Part shown: positions 32,572 through 44,118 of the stretch, piece by piece
Position numbering within the stretch: the first letter of the stretch is position 1
Layout of the letters: every line of letters begins with the position of its first letter
Assembly: GCA_012845835.1 (NCBI GenBank)
Contig: JABAKD010000006.1
Location: forward strand, 8,580,137 to 8,644,136
Direction of reading: 5' to 3'
Source of the DNA: Undaria pinnatifida
Taxonomy: Eukaryota > Sar > Phaeophyceae > Laminariales > Alariaceae
Length of the DNA stretch: 64,000 nt
Notes under the pieces: generated by a model
Seen by the model: the letters and a program-made list of their open reading frames with translations, nothing else
Told to the model about the DNA's origin: nothing
Database searches by the model: none
Made by a program: the position numbers and the translations under genes

Positions 32572-35509
32572 TTAGCTGCGGATGTTCGCCGCCACCCAAT
32601 CTTTCACGACCTCGGTGAGGAGCGCGGGGGCGCCCGACCCGCCATCGCCTACCTCCGACGTCGACCAGCGCTTCTCGATATACTCTTCCTGGACGGAGCG
32701 CGGGAGGTTGGAGAAGCCCGAGATGCGGCCGCGGCAGTTTACGGCACCGCAATTGCAGTCGAAAGAGCTTATCATGTTGATCTCCATCGCGTTGTAGTCA
32801 ATTCTCAGCGTTTGGCCCCTGGCGATTTTGGGCGCGGCCACGAAGACGCGTAGGCACGGGTCCTGAGGTCCGGCGAGCGTGAGAGCGGGCGGGCGAGGGA
32901 CAACGTAGGTTATACTTCTGGCACCATCGCAGAAACCAAAGCCCAGCTATCCCCCCGAGTTGCAGGCGTGTATGGGTTTAACGTTTGCACGACTGCGCAA
33001 TACACCCCGCACTGGAAGCCGGTAGCGCATCCACATATCCTACGTGAACTTTGCGTAATGGTTGAGCACAGCCGCTTCTGTGGGCCCTGATATGGTGAAC
33101 CATAAAGAAAGTCGCGGAGCGGTGTGTGTGCTTATTCATGCAGTGCCGTAGTTTCAACCATTGGCCCGGGGAGGGGGCGGCGGGTAAAGACGGGGCTGCC
33201 GAAGGGAGACATGCGGTGATGGAGGGCGTTTGGCTTCGTAAGGTGCTACTATCTCTTCAGTGTTGACCCGAGTACCGATACGTGCGCTGGTTAATGCGGG
33301 AGAGGGACAAAGTATGTGAATGTGAAGTGTCAAACCTTCAGATTCCGTCGGGCAACCGACGCGAGCTACTCGTACGATAGAGGCATCACGTTTCATCTGA
33401 AACGGTTTCTGAATGAAAACGGGCTCCTTGGCCAGAAATCGTCGGATATAGGCTGTTGTTGTCATGATTTTCGTTCTAAACCTAGACCGTGCGGTGTTTC
33501 ATCCTCTCAGCACCTTTATTTTTCTCCGAATCAGTTCTTGGGTTGAGAAGGACATGTCTCAAGCCCCCAAAAAATGGAACCCAAGAAAATTATGTGGTGC
33601 ACCTCTGCTCTTTTGTAGTACGCGTCAACCTGCGAGCAGCAACTCTGCACGTTGGTGTCTCAGCCTCAGACAGCTCTCAGAATAATACCACCTGTGGAAA
33701 CGAATAGGCTGAACCCTTTGACAGCCGTACCTGCGAAACAACTCAAACTACATGAAAACATACGCTACAAATGTGGGCGGAACGTTGTCGCGGGGCTACT
33801 GTTGTCTGCCCATAGCTAGTGTCTTTTAGGGGCAAGGGCTCGACAACACGTCAACCGGTCTGGAACGCGTGCTACGATAGAAGCATATAGAAATATATAT
33901 ATATATATATATATATTTTGGGCGAAAATGGTTTATGAATGACGGGGTTCCTCAAGCCAAAATCGTCAGAAAACGTTTTTTTTGTTGGTTTGCATGATTC
34001 TGGTCAAATATCTAGGCTACATTGGGTGTTTCATCCGGTCGCAATTCCATTTTTATCCAAAACAGTTTTCGGGAACAATTTGATATTTAGAGCTCCCAAA
34101 ATTGGGGAAGCCTCAGGAAAAGAAAAAGTGATATCTACCTTCCCTATCGTAGCATAGTACGGTCCTGGGGTCACCACACTCGCCGAGTGCACAGCGCAAG
34201 AAACGGCAACAAGAGGAAATGATCCGGCGGGACCACACCCAAAGGGTGCCGGCCTCACCTATTGAAAACTGTACCCGTTTTGTTGAAGAATACGGAGATT
34301 AACTGTAGAGTTACGGTGGGGAACCATGCCACGGTAGAGGTGTGTGCACCATTTCTTGAGGATCCTAACCTAGTGAGTCATCTCACAGTAGGGGTTGCAG
34401 TTGTTGTATTAGCTAATAATGTACCCGCCCGATTGAGCTCCTTGAGTAAGGAACTACCGGTTAGTCATTAGTCAAGTAATTTCACGAGTGAGTGGGCATC
34501 TTTTTCTGTTACGACTAAGGAATAGAAGCGTGGTCGGGTTGTGCGAACGAAGGATGCCTTCGAAGTCATGTTTTCGGGTGAGATGTTGAGCTCCTCCTCG
34601 TGTGAGGACCTTAAGGACTGATGCCGAACCCCCACCGTACCGTGGGATGGCTCTACACTAATTTCAAGTAGTTTGAGATGAAGCCTACGGTAGGGGAGGT
34701 ACGAGTCCCCTTTTTCAATACCGGGTGTGAGTTATCATACTCGCACGAGTGACTCTGTATCTCGCTGTTTCAATAACCGCTTTAAGCCATCGTTTTGAGA
34801 ACCGCAACACTAATCACCCAATTGGGGATTCGTAGCGAACAACAAAATAAAACACGAAAGCAGTAGACACCTGGGAACGGGGGGGGGGGGTCACTCGCGC
34901 GAGTGACCTCCAGTCACTGATAAAAAAGCCGAAAAAGGGGAGCCCCGTACCGTAGACCTGTTGAGAAGCTCTTTGCCTTCCGAGGCAAATACCTTGTACG
35001 TCCAATTTTGGGTAGGAACTGAAAGTGTAGTTCGATGAACAAAACCCATGGCCTAGAAGACATTCAAAGCAAACAAACATCATAATACAACAGTGGAAAC
35101 AAAACAAAAGGGCATCCAGACCACACGTTTGTTTGTGTTCAGGAGTGCCATCTGTCCATCGGGAAAAAAAATGTTAGTGATCACAGCAGTGTTGCCTCTG
35201 TCGTATCACGTGGCTGGGATACACTTTGCGGTGGGATAAAACGGTTAACAACCGAGGCTACACCTACCTTGCCGGAAGGACTTTTCACCAGCTCAAGCTG
35301 ACAGTTGGGTGTGCAGCCATGGTTGATATAATCTAGGTTGTCGCACACCGTCAGGTGCTGATCCGCGGCGACCTGGATGCTGTACCTGGACCTCTCGGAG
35401 GACAGCGTGCCGGGGGAGCAATCGAACAAGACCTCACCCGCCACCAGGTCGCGCTTAGCGACAAGGTAGGTTTCAGTCCCCTCTTTTACCTCCAAGACGT
35501 CCATTGCAC
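32572..35509 (-). CDS. Small stand-alone SET-domain lysine methyltransferase, two exons
   Basis: Exon 1 is 35,268-35,509 and exon 2 is 32,572-32,862 on the minus strand. From the ATG at 35,502-35,504 the spliced product has about 175 residues. Exon 1 gives YLVAKRDLVAGEVLF (start of the SET fold) and NLDYINHGCTPNC, the NHxCxPNC signature of the SAM/catalytic pocket. Exon 2 gives LRIDYNAME and the post-SET cysteines FDCNCGAVNCRG. The donor is AAG|GTAGGT and the acceptor CTCAG|GACC, both phase 0, and the SET domain is continuous across the junction. The 2,405-bp intron contains MITEs. An acceptor-like CACAG at 35,510-35,514 suggests an upstream 5' exon. Substrate (a histone or another protein) cannot be read from the sequence. 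The main doubt is whether it is expressed. Confidence 0.75.
33357..33626. mobile_element. Family B MITE, copy 6
   Basis: Ends GACGCGAGCTACTCGTACGA and CTTTTGTAGTACGCGTC. The interior is a reverse-orientation relative of copy 1 (CAGAAATCGTCGGATATAGG, CCGTGCGGTGTTTCATCC, AATCAGTTCTTGGGTTGAG). Length ~270 bp. Confidence 0.7.
33864..34158. mobile_element. Family B MITE, copy 7
   Basis: Ends ACGCGTGCTACGATAGAAGC and CCCTATCGTAGCATAG. The interior contains CAAAATCGTCAGAAAACG, GGGTGTTTCATCCGG and a TA microsatellite at 33,894-33,916. Length ~295 bp. Confidence 0.75.
33894..33916. repeat. (TA)n microsatellite
   Basis: About 11 TA units inside MITE copy 7. Confidence 0.9.
34257..34690 (-). repeat. 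Family A repeat, reversed copy
   Basis: Reverse complement of blocks at 12,650-12,960. The GGTTAGTCATTAGTCAAGTA, GTGCGAACGAAGGATGCC and CCGTGGGATGGCTC segments find partners there. It lies inside the SET gene intron. Confidence 0.65.
34740..34929. repeat. Family C repeat with CTCGCGCGAGTGAC palindrome
   Basis: ACTCGCACGAGTGACTC (34,740) and TCACTCGCGCGAGTGACC (34,891), followed by CGAAAAAGGGGAGCCCCGTA, are related to 36,837-36,930 (GATCACCCGTGCGAGTGGCC, GCCCCGAAAGGAAGCCTCCC). A poly-G run lies just upstream (34,880). Function unknown. Confidence 0.4.
34930..35208. mobile_element. Family B MITE, copy 8 (left end unclear)
   Basis: The right end GCCTCTGTCGTATCACGTGG and the interior CCATGGCCTAGAAGACATTC match the family; the left end merges with family C sequence. 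Confidence 0.5.
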
Positions 35510-37970
35510 CTGTGAGTCGTGACGGGCGGTGATGTAGCGGTGTGGTAGATGTTGTATCTGCAGACGAAGGCGGGCGACGGGGGGAGATAATACACGGAGA
35601 GACTGTGAGGCTCGTCGTGGGCTCAAGCTGCAAGGCGCGACACCGTTTCTTGTGCTGCGGTGCATTCACGCTGGTGGCTGCGATGACATGGTGGCGTTGT
35701 GGTGGTTCGGAATGGAATTAATTTCCATCAGATTTTAGAGGAGTTGGTTTGTTCGCGTTTGAGGCTACCGTGTGCCAGGTACAACTAAAGTCAGGCTTGA
35801 TATTAAGGTTAAGGTTGGGTTACGTGGTGTCCATCGAATGTGTCAGTAGACTGCGCTCTTTTGTTTTACCTTGTAAGTAAAATTTGTGGGACTACTGAAC
35901 CGATTTCTTGCGAGTTCTGTAATTGCTCTCGAGTATATAGGAAACAACTCGGTTGAAAACAAATACGCACACAAGATGGGACAATGTTGCTATCTAGAAC
36001 TGATGAAGTCGTATGGATCGAAAATATATTATGTGTTGGGTCCAAGGAATAAAATAGGTGTTGCGTTGTCGCCTGGCGCGCCTTTTTTTGGGAAATTCTG
36101 ACTTCCGCGATGATAATGTGCGCCGCAGTCGTTTGTAAGCACGGAACAATAACTGCTTGTTTCAGGTCTTTTTTAGTTTTCGCGCACCTCTCGCCGTAGG
36201 CGAACCTGTTTTGTGGGTCCTTCTTTTCGCTGTAAATAGGCGAAACAACGTTTTGGGGTTTTTTTCAGCCTGTTTTGTCGACGCCAGCGGGCTCGTAGAT
36301 AGGTTTTGTATCTGGCTCGTATAGCACGAAGAGGACAAAGCAGGCGTTGCATCCCTCCTAGAAAACAATATCGTACCGGCGTTGTAGCGAAACACGCTGA
36401 CTTCTTCCTCTCTCTGTGGAAGCAACCTGAAACCTGAAAATGAGCACAACGATCAAACCCGACGTCACCCGGCCTCGGACTGATACAGGAACCCCTGGGA
36501 CATGGTTCGTACAAAACTCGATGCTTCCGCGAACCTTCTGTGGGCCATGGTCCACATTAACCCTTTGGAGACCCAAAATACTTCCTTACACTAATTCCAA
36601 GACGTTTATCCCCAAGAACGGGGTTCCATTTGTAGAGGCGTTAAGCGATGTGTTTGATACCAACGCTACAGAAGGTGGGGGCACCCAGTTTTTCCCAGCC
36701 GGATTTGAGCCACTTGCACGACTGCGTCTGTATCTCCCCGACAGAAGGACTCTTTAGGCGATGTGTTTGGAGTAACGCAGCTAGCCATTCCGTTTCGGAT
36801 TCAGCTCGCAAAAACAAAGCAGCACGAAATTTCATGACCGCGAAAGGAACGGGGAGATCACCCGTGCGAGTGGCCCCGAGTCACCGCAAAGCAAAAGGCC
36901 CCGAAAGGAAGCCTCCCACCGTATACCCTTGGCAGATGACGCATTCTTCAAGCTTGCTTGAAAAACAGTACCCGAACAGCCTGGGGTATGAAAATGGCAC
37001 GGGGGGACCAAGCCGTAGGGCGTGCATTGAAGAAGGGATAGAGAGAGAGAGAGGAAATGAGCGAAACCATCATTATTGAGTTGTTCGCGGAGCTCTTGAG
37101 CAAGAATGAGAATTCGCGGGGAAGGGGGTACTTTCCCCAACCTGTACAAGCTCGTGAGGGTTTAGGTTTGTGCAGCCGCACTCCTCGTCGATCGAGCGCG
37201 ATCGCAGAATCTCGGCCTTAACCAGAATCAAGGAGAAGTTCTGATACAAGCTTTCGATGGCATGCCTTGACCTTCTGATGCAATCGTTGCTGCGCAAGCA
37301 GCAGGGTGTTGGTCTCACGAGTTAATCGCCGAGCGATACTGTTGTAACAATGAGTGTGTGATGGCACCCATCGACCCATTAGGGGGAGTCACGGCATCGG
37401 GGCGCGGAAGCAAACGAGAACGCAATGATTTACTTCAATCTTCGTACCCCTGATTCCGATGAAAATCCCGTTTCGGGTGTACAGAGTGTGATACAACGAG
37501 TGGCTGCGGGCCACGTTTTCAGTTCTAACGGGTAGAAGAGCACTAGGAGTACTTTGAAAGACGTATTGCGGTATCATAATTGTTGGACGGCACTCTATTT
37601 TGTGCACTGTCGCTGTGCACGTGCAGAAACAAGTCGACTTTTTGTTTTGTTCAGTTGTCAATCGTATACCCCGTTACAAAGTATCGTGAACTCAACCAAG
37701 AACAAAACACACTCACATCCAGCAGCCTATACCTGTAAGGAACAACTACCGTATTCGCCAAAGACTACAAAAGCAACACACCAACAACACCGGCTGATTC
37801 ACCGCTCCGAGCAGGGAACCGCATTGTGTTTTCCATCCTCGGCTACCGTATTCAAAAACTCGCGCTTTCGACTCCGCCGATCAGCACTCGCTGCACGTCA
37901 CCAAGCTGCCACGTACTAGGTATAAGTTTTCGTGATCCTCGTTCATCGGCCCACAACCCGAGAATAACAC
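35510..37970. other. No firmly supported gene; second family C copy
   Basis: The first ~160 bp upstream of the SET ATG exon could hold a 5' exon of that gene on the minus strand. Family C recurs at 36,837-36,930, and a short direct repeat with GCGATGTGTTTG lies at 36,646 and 36,759. A GAGAGA run is at 37,040. ORFs up to 143 aa are unrecognised. Confidence 0.35.
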
Positions 37971-37989
37971 AATGGAAGCCGTTGAGGCA

Positions 37990-38220
37990 TTATGAAAAGA
38001 TCGCACCTTTAGGAGTTATCGCACTGGGGTGTGCCTGTTTGCAGCACCCTGGCACAATTAGCCGCCGCTGTGATGTTATTCGGCACCGCACCCATCAGGG
38101 TTATCGCACCGGGGGGTGCGCTGAAAAAAGCTATGATAGAACGGCATGGTTTCATTCAATCATCGCACTCCTGTTGGGGTTATCGCACCCATCGAAGTTA
38201 TCGCACCGGGGTGGGACAAA
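37990..38220 (+). repeat. GTTATCGCACCGGGG short repeat cluster
   Basis: GGAGTTATCGCACTGGGGTG (38,012), GGGTTATCGCACCGGGGGGT (38,097), GGTTATCGCACCC (38,177) and GTTATCGCACCGGGGTGGG (38,197) recur at irregular spacing. Confidence 0.6.
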
Positions 38221-38787
38221 AATCGAACAAAGAAACAATCTAAGAAACGATTTCACCTCGATGCCATCACACGCATTGTTACGGTATCCCCTCAGAAGCG
38301 GCTGTGATGTTCGACCATAATTGAGGTAGTAGCGGGCGCAAGTAACCGGACAATCAGACGTGCACTACAACCAAGTAACCAGTTCGAGCGAGAACGTCAA
38401 TGACTGTCGGCTACTATTGCAATCAGAGTGTCTTGCGTGATATGGCCAGATCAGCAAGCAGCTGGTAGCAAGCGTGGTCGGAAGGTTGCTGCAGTAGCAG
38501 CGTGATGCCGGAAGCATACACAAGTAGCTGTGGGGGAGTATATTTTTTGACTTGGCAAGCCACCAACTATTGTGGGAAATTTTTCCAGCGATTTTTTTTT
38601 TCTCTGACAGGGATCTCCGACGCCAAAAAAAAGAACATCCACTGTGGGACCAGAAATCATCGTTATTTCTGGGTTCATAAATAATCGAGGCCAGAAACCA
38701 GCGGACTTGGTGATTTCTGAGCCCAGAAATAGCGAAGTAGCAGCTCTTTCAACCTCTCAGAACTGGGATAACTTGACTTTTGCATAC
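38221..38787. other. No supported gene
   Basis: Contains a pair of inverted CCAGAAATMRYSRTTTCTGG-like short palindromes at 38,648-38,740. Nothing coding recognised. Confidence 0.3.
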
Positions 38788-39120
38788 CTTTTTCATTTTA
38801 TTTTATTCGCACACTTCTCTCCAGCTTCTGGACAACAAGCCGTGGTCACAGGTGTCGTCCCTTCTCCCCCCCGGTTATTGCCCCGGTCCTTGCCTTCAAT
38901 TTTTATCGCGCATCTAGGGTTCATTCAGCAATCCCCCTGCTCGCCGATTTTTCGTCGAGTGTTGCTAAGTCACGCTCTCGCGTTTTCCGCAAGTCAATTT
39001 GTGCGCAAGAAAAAGTCCCCACGAATTTATGCGAGTATGCACTCGGGGGGAATCGAACTCACGAAACTGACCTATACCAGGCTCGCTCGTGGATAACCTG
39101 ATACGCCACCGGGGCGACCG
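38788..39120 (-). mobile_element. tRNA-derived SINE, copy 1
   Basis: Read on the minus strand it starts GGTCGCCCCGGTGGCGTATC. It has an A-box-like TGGCGTATCAGG, a B-box-like GAGTTCGATTCC about 50 bases on, a ~200-bp body with CTTGCGCACAAATTGACTT, and an A-rich end. The head matches copies at 42,551, 44,118 (cut) and 61,069. A and B boxes are the internal RNA polymerase III promoter of tRNA-related SINEs. Activity is unknown. Confidence 0.8.
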
Positions 39121-42100
39121 GATACTACCTTGTACCAAGTATCGCATGTCACCACTGCCTATACTAACTGTACCTGGTATGATACCTGTCTGCTGTACAC
39201 GTCACCATCACCCACAACAAAGAATCACACACCTTGACAGAATACCGCGCTTGTTGTGTGCGAGACAGAGCTTCCTCACACAAACGCGACAGCAGCAGCA
39301 CCGCAGCCATCGAAACCACCACAGGCGAACCACAGCAGCACCACGGCAGCAGAGACAGCAGCAAAGGCGGCGGTGACCCAACATCGCCGGCGACAGTGTA
39401 CGTACGTGCTAGATTTCAAAAATAAAGGCAAACGGCATAAAAACAAGACCTCTACCAATTCAAAAATAACATCACTTTCCGAAAAATATTAGAAGCCATA
39501 GTCTAGTCTAATGGACGCCCCGTGTTTCTGATGCACTTATTTTTGGAGCCTCAAAACTTCAAAAACAATCCTAATCGCCAGAAATAATCACTCAAATTTT
39601 TCCCATGATAAATAGTAGTTCTCAAACAGGGACCAATCTCCTAGCAGAGCATCCTCGGCTTTGCATCTCTTCTGATAGACGTGACATAGAGGCTGGGCGC
39701 TAGGAACTGGGAACGTCGCCGACTACGACGACGACTTTTTTTCTCGCTGTTCATCTCTGGGCCCCTTTGCCACACCGGGTTGAACTGAATCAGCCGACGA
39801 AACAAACGCACGTTTTGAAACGCTCTTCGGGCGTATACTCGCGGAAATGTTGCCGTATATTTAGACCCCTGCCGTCCTCCACGGGATCCACCACCACCCT
39901 TCAGGTGGGTGCGCGCAACACCGGGCCTTTTTTAATCACTTTTTCGTGTAAACGCCTTATTACATCCGGAAATCCTCTGTTACGGGCATGAGCATATAGT
40001 TGCTACTTTTTTGTCGTTGATATATTATTATCGCTGCTGCTGGTCTGCTGATGCTTCCGCTGCGTTGAGTTATGTTGCCGTGCCGCTGCTGCTGCGTTGC
40101 GTTGTGTTGTCGTTCTGCTGCTACTGGTAAGGTTTTAGTGGGAGGGGTTCCATGTTTTGTCCACGCTGATTGCACTGAATATTTGTCTAATCTTCACATG
40201 ATACGACCAATAACATTATTGATTCATGTCATCATGGAAAAACTGGGGAAGTTGTTTCCCCGCATGCATGGGGAATATTTTTTTATCACCTGTTAATTAT
40301 TCTGGCTATTATTTGTACCACCTCCGTTCCCCCTGCCGCCTCGGCAAAGCATGCTGCGAAGCATGCCCTAGAAGCCTTGTAGCGAGTGGGGGGGGTCTGT
40401 CTGGCGGGTGTAAGGTCCAACTCATCCTCAAGGAGTAATACTTTCTTGCTGCTGCGTGTGGCCCAGGGCTTGGGCATGACGGTAGAGTTGGGTCGTACGT
40501 GGTGCGTTAGGCATGATCACCTACGATTCGCGCGTCTTTTTAGGCAGCAGCGGCGGAGCAGCAATGCTTAATCAGATTGCTCGTGCGCAGAGGCAGGCGC
40601 CACCACGAGCCACACTACGGCGCAGTCTCGGTTTGCGCGGAGGGAACTGCGCCGGCAGGAGGCTGGATTCGACGACGAATGATGAGGGCGACTGGCCGTC
40701 GACGGGCGGGGAAGAGGCGGATTGAAATCTCCCTGAACATTTTTTTTTCTCGCAGAGTAGCACCGCAAGCTGCGTGGAGCATTTTTGTTGTGGGGGCGGG
40801 GGAGAAGGGGAACCGATTGGAATTGAGTGTCAACGAGAGCAAGTGCAAAGGAGCGGGCCGAGTGAGCTAAGGCGATGAGGCGTCCATGGAGAAGCACAGC
40901 AGGAGGATGGTACACGGAGACCCACGACCCGCACGCACACCATCATCATGAGGGCAGCGATAGTTTGTTTTCAGTTTCTTTTCAACGAGGCAGTAGTACA
41001 ACATGTTACTTACGTCACTGATTTTTGTAGAGCTGGTACCTGCCATTTTGACGCGCGATCCAAAACAGGTTCGCCGAGACGCTATTCGGCGAGCTCAAAA
41101 CGAAAAATGAAAATCCGTTGACTTTTCGTCCATTTCATGATCATGGAAAACTTTTAGCAGGCCGAATGTCGGCAGTTTTTCTCGTTTTTTTGTTTGTTCG
41201 CGCGCCAAGTACTGTTTTGGTGAGCTTGGTCCAAATCACTTGTCAAAAATTCAGGTCCTAACTTTAAAAATTGAGAGGTGCATGGCCAAGTTTCCATCGA
41301 AGTGCCTCTGCATACAAACTTACATATAATTCAGGGTTCATCCATAACTTTCGAACATAAGCGACCAATGAAATGAAACGCATATGTCACTACTCCTCGT
41401 CCCAAGATGTACATGCCCGGAAAAATTAGCCAATTCCATCCACGTACGTTGTATTCCGACAACTTTTAGAAAAAGCTATACAAACAAATCATGGAAAAAA
41501 AATGTTCAAACTAGGAGACGCGAGTGGGAAAGACTTTTTTCGGCCTTTTGTCGGCGCCAACTTTGCCTATTCTTGAGCCGGAGGGCTTAAAATGACCACC
41601 GCATCTAGCTGATGATAAGAATATGCTCAGTTTGCAGTGGGTCACTGTTGTTCGAAATATATGCCCGACTGACGGGTTATGGGTTTCTTGGCCGGCCTGG
41701 CTGCTAGAAGAGTTGTACACTTTTTTCATGGGGAACGACCCCCCGCAATTTTCATTTTTCAGGCACGGGCGTAGTAGCTGCGCTACAACCTGTCAGATAA
41801 CTCGGGAAGGGAGGGGCGATTATTGATATTTGTATTGTGGTTTTTGGTTTGATTGCTCTTGTTTCACTTCATGCCCGCGGGTCGTCAGTCTGACAACACT
41901 CCAGACAGCAGGCGCGTTCGTCTGTGCTCACAATTACCGTGCGGTTCATACGGTGCAGGCAGATCAACCGCTGTAGTTTGTAGCCGCGAGTTGGTTAGTT
42001 GTGGGAACGGGGGAACTCTAAGCTGTAGTTAAGTGGATACCCGCGGCCGTGTAAGTTTAGTTTGCACATTGGACCTTTTTATCTTGTGCGCCATTCTTCG

Positions 42101-42190
42101 TATCGTGCGTTTTAGTCGGGAAAGCGTAGTATTTCCCGGACGAATTTGATTTCACTTGGTTTTTTGGGTCATTCTAGGGCTCAAGCACCT
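39121..42190. other. No supported gene
   Basis: CAG/CTG-type low complexity lies at 39,290-39,385 and 40,030-40,130. Otherwise ORFs of 60-115 aa on both strands without a domain. I see no RNA gene or tandem array. Confidence 0.35.
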
Positions 42191-42197
42191 CTGTGTG

Positions 42198-42246
42198 ACC
42201 ACGGACTCTACATTTTTGACGAGAGTAGAACCACAACAACAACAAC
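42198..42246 (+). repeat. Conserved flank plus (CAA)n microsatellite, copy 1
   Basis: GTGTGACCACGGACTCTAC ... ACGAGAGTAGAACCACAACA with CAACAACAAC. The same flank and tail recur at 54,642 (plus) and 54,898 (minus). Confidence 0.6.
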
Positions 42247-42359
42247 TAGTTTACTAAGTCAGGTCATATATATGAAGAATCGACGAATTGAAAGTACACC
42301 TGGTACTCATCATGGCAAATCAACGAGTTGTAAGCATGGCTCGTGAGCCGACGAGTTGT

Positions 42360-42445
42360 TTGTACGTTATTACAATAGAGCTCCGCGTGGGTGCCGGCAT
42401 ACGCCGGCACCCATGGTTCGGGTAAGGCAGGGCAGCACTTCAATT
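42360..42445 (+). repeat. Hairpin repeat, copy 1
   Basis: GAGCTCCGC, then the perfect stem GGGTGCCGGC-ATAC-GCCGGCACCC, then ATGGTTCGGGTAAGGCAGGG and CAGC. The other copy is at 58,855-58,925 on the minus strand, with a compensatory stem change. Confidence 0.75.
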
Positions 42446-42550
42446 TGTTCGATTCAATACTTGGTAGGGTAAAACAAGTCATCACACAAAATCATGGTCT
42501 GCGCCTACAGTACGTGAGGTAATGGCAAGAGTTCGATGTAGACATTTGCC

Positions 42551-42857
42551 GGTCGCCCCGGTCGTATCAGGTTATCCTCGAGCCTGGTATAGGTCAGTTT
42601 CGTGAGTTCGAGCGCCGCCGAGTGCATACTCGTATATTTCGTTGGGACTTTTTCTTGTGCTCAAATTGACTTGCGGAAAGCGCGAGAGCGTTAGTTAGCA
42701 ACATTCGATGAAAAATCGACGAGCAGTGGGAGTGCTGAACCTAGCTGCGCGATAAAACTGGAAGGCAAGACCCGGGGGGGGAAAGGGACGACACCTGTGA
42801 TCACGGCCTGTCTACAGAAGCTGGAAAGTAAAAGTGTGCGAAAAAAAAAAAGAAAAG
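42551..42857 (+). mobile_element. tRNA-derived SINE, copy 2 (with poly-A tail)
   Basis: Starts GGTCGCCCCGGTCGTATCAG and has the B-box-like GAGTTCGAGCGCC. The body contains TCAAATTGACTTGCGGAAAG, CATTCGATGAAAAATCGACG and CAGAAGCTGGAAAGTAAAAG. It ends in an A-rich tail (42,839-42,857), as expected for a retroposed transcript. It is the only one of the four in plus orientation. Confidence 0.85.
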
Positions 42858-43184
42858 ACAAACAATCGTAACAATGTACTACTATTAATAGCTAACTGGT
42901 ACCGTTTTTCATGTTCACGAAGCCGATTCCGAGCTTCATTTATCAGATTTTAATCGGACAAATCCGAGCACACGCCAACTGGTCCTTCAGTCTGGCGACG
43001 AAACGAGTCGAGTGCGTTTCCTTTAACAGTTTTATACAATCGAAGCATCCGGGGCCAGTAAGGTGACTGACCATGTCCGCTGCGTGTGATTAAAGAAGTT
43101 GTACATGGATCAATTGCATAATACAACAGCGCATAGTCAGTCCAGATAGAGTCGATCGGTGCAACTTGCTCCGGTATCGTATCA

Positions 43185-43847
43185 TTGAGAACATGAAAAT
43201 ACACTCCAGCTGTGAGATCGAGGATTTTGTCGAAATTCATTCTTGCAAGCTGTGCGTGATACTCCGATCGCGCGTATTACGGGTTGTGTGCCCTCATTAA
43301 GGATATAGGTCGGCGACTTCCCTTGCAGCTACAAGTAGTGTAGCTATCAGGATCAACAGGGTGATGTTAGTCAGTCTGTGCGCGGAAACTATAAAACCCG
43401 TTTTTGATGGGGACAACGTCTGACAGCTGTGGAAGGAGATGCATCAGTTCATCAAGTGAATCCTGTAAGTCCACTAACGGGTGAGGGGAAGGAGTTTTAA
43501 AAGTCGTGGGGGCTTGGTTTTGATCAAAAGGGGGCTGGCGGGGGGGGAAGGGGGGAGACGGGTGGGGTAGGTCAATTGGTGCGTGCAAACTATGAATCCT
43601 TAAGGGGGATAAATCTGACGGTTTCGGAAAGAGGATAAATCCGACGGTCTTGTAAAGAATGCACCAGTTTATCATGGGCGGGAGGGGGAAATGGGGGAGA
43701 CGAGTGGGGCAGCTTAAATTGTGCGTGGAAACTAAAAATCTTTTTGGGGGATAAATGTGACGATTTTAGAAAGAATGCACAACTTATTAGTGGGGGACGG
43801 GGGGGGGGGGGGGGGGGGGGTGGCAGCTGAATCAATGCGTGGAACCT
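43185..43847 (+). repeat. G-rich repeat family, copy 2 (first part)
   Basis: Core motif at 43,201-43,255, then CTCCGATCGCGCGTATTACG, ACTATAAAACCCGTTTTTGA and three rounds of TGTGCGTGGAAACTA ... GGGGATAAATSTGACG ... AATGCACCAGTTTATCATG separated by G tracts. The longest runs are at about 43,538-43,555 and 43,798-43,820. A SINE interrupts it at 43,848. Confidence 0.85.
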
Positions 43848-44118
43848 TTTTTTTTTTTGTTTTTTGGCACACTTACTTTCACTTTCCAGCTTCTGGACAA
43901 GCCGTGGTCACAGGTGTCGTTTCTTCTCCCCCCCGGTTCTTGCCTTCAACGTTCATCGCGCATAAGGTTTAGCACTCCCACTGCTCGTCGATTTTGCATC
44001 GAGTAATGCTAACTCACGCTATCGCGCTCTCCGCAAGTCAATTTGTGCCCGAGAAAAAATCCCAACGAATACATACGAGTATGCACTCGGCGGGGCTCGA
44101 ACTCACGATACTGACCCA
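43848..44118 (-). mobile_element. tRNA-derived SINE, copy 3 (head truncated)
   Basis: The minus strand has the poly-A tail at 43,848-43,863, the body with CCGTGGTCACAGGTGTCG (plus) and the B-box region TCGAACTCACGATACTGACC (plus). It stops before the A box, joining G-rich repeat sequence TGCGTGGCGTGGAAACTATA at 44,122. Confidence 0.8.

Larger units (their letters stand above)
32863..35267 (-). other. Intron of the SET gene, filled with MITEs
   Basis: Inferred GT-AG intron. It holds family B copies 6, 7 and most of 8, a reversed family A element (34,257-34,690), a TA microsatellite and a poly-G run near 34,880. The part from 32,863 to 33,356 shows nothing recognisable. Confidence 0.65.
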
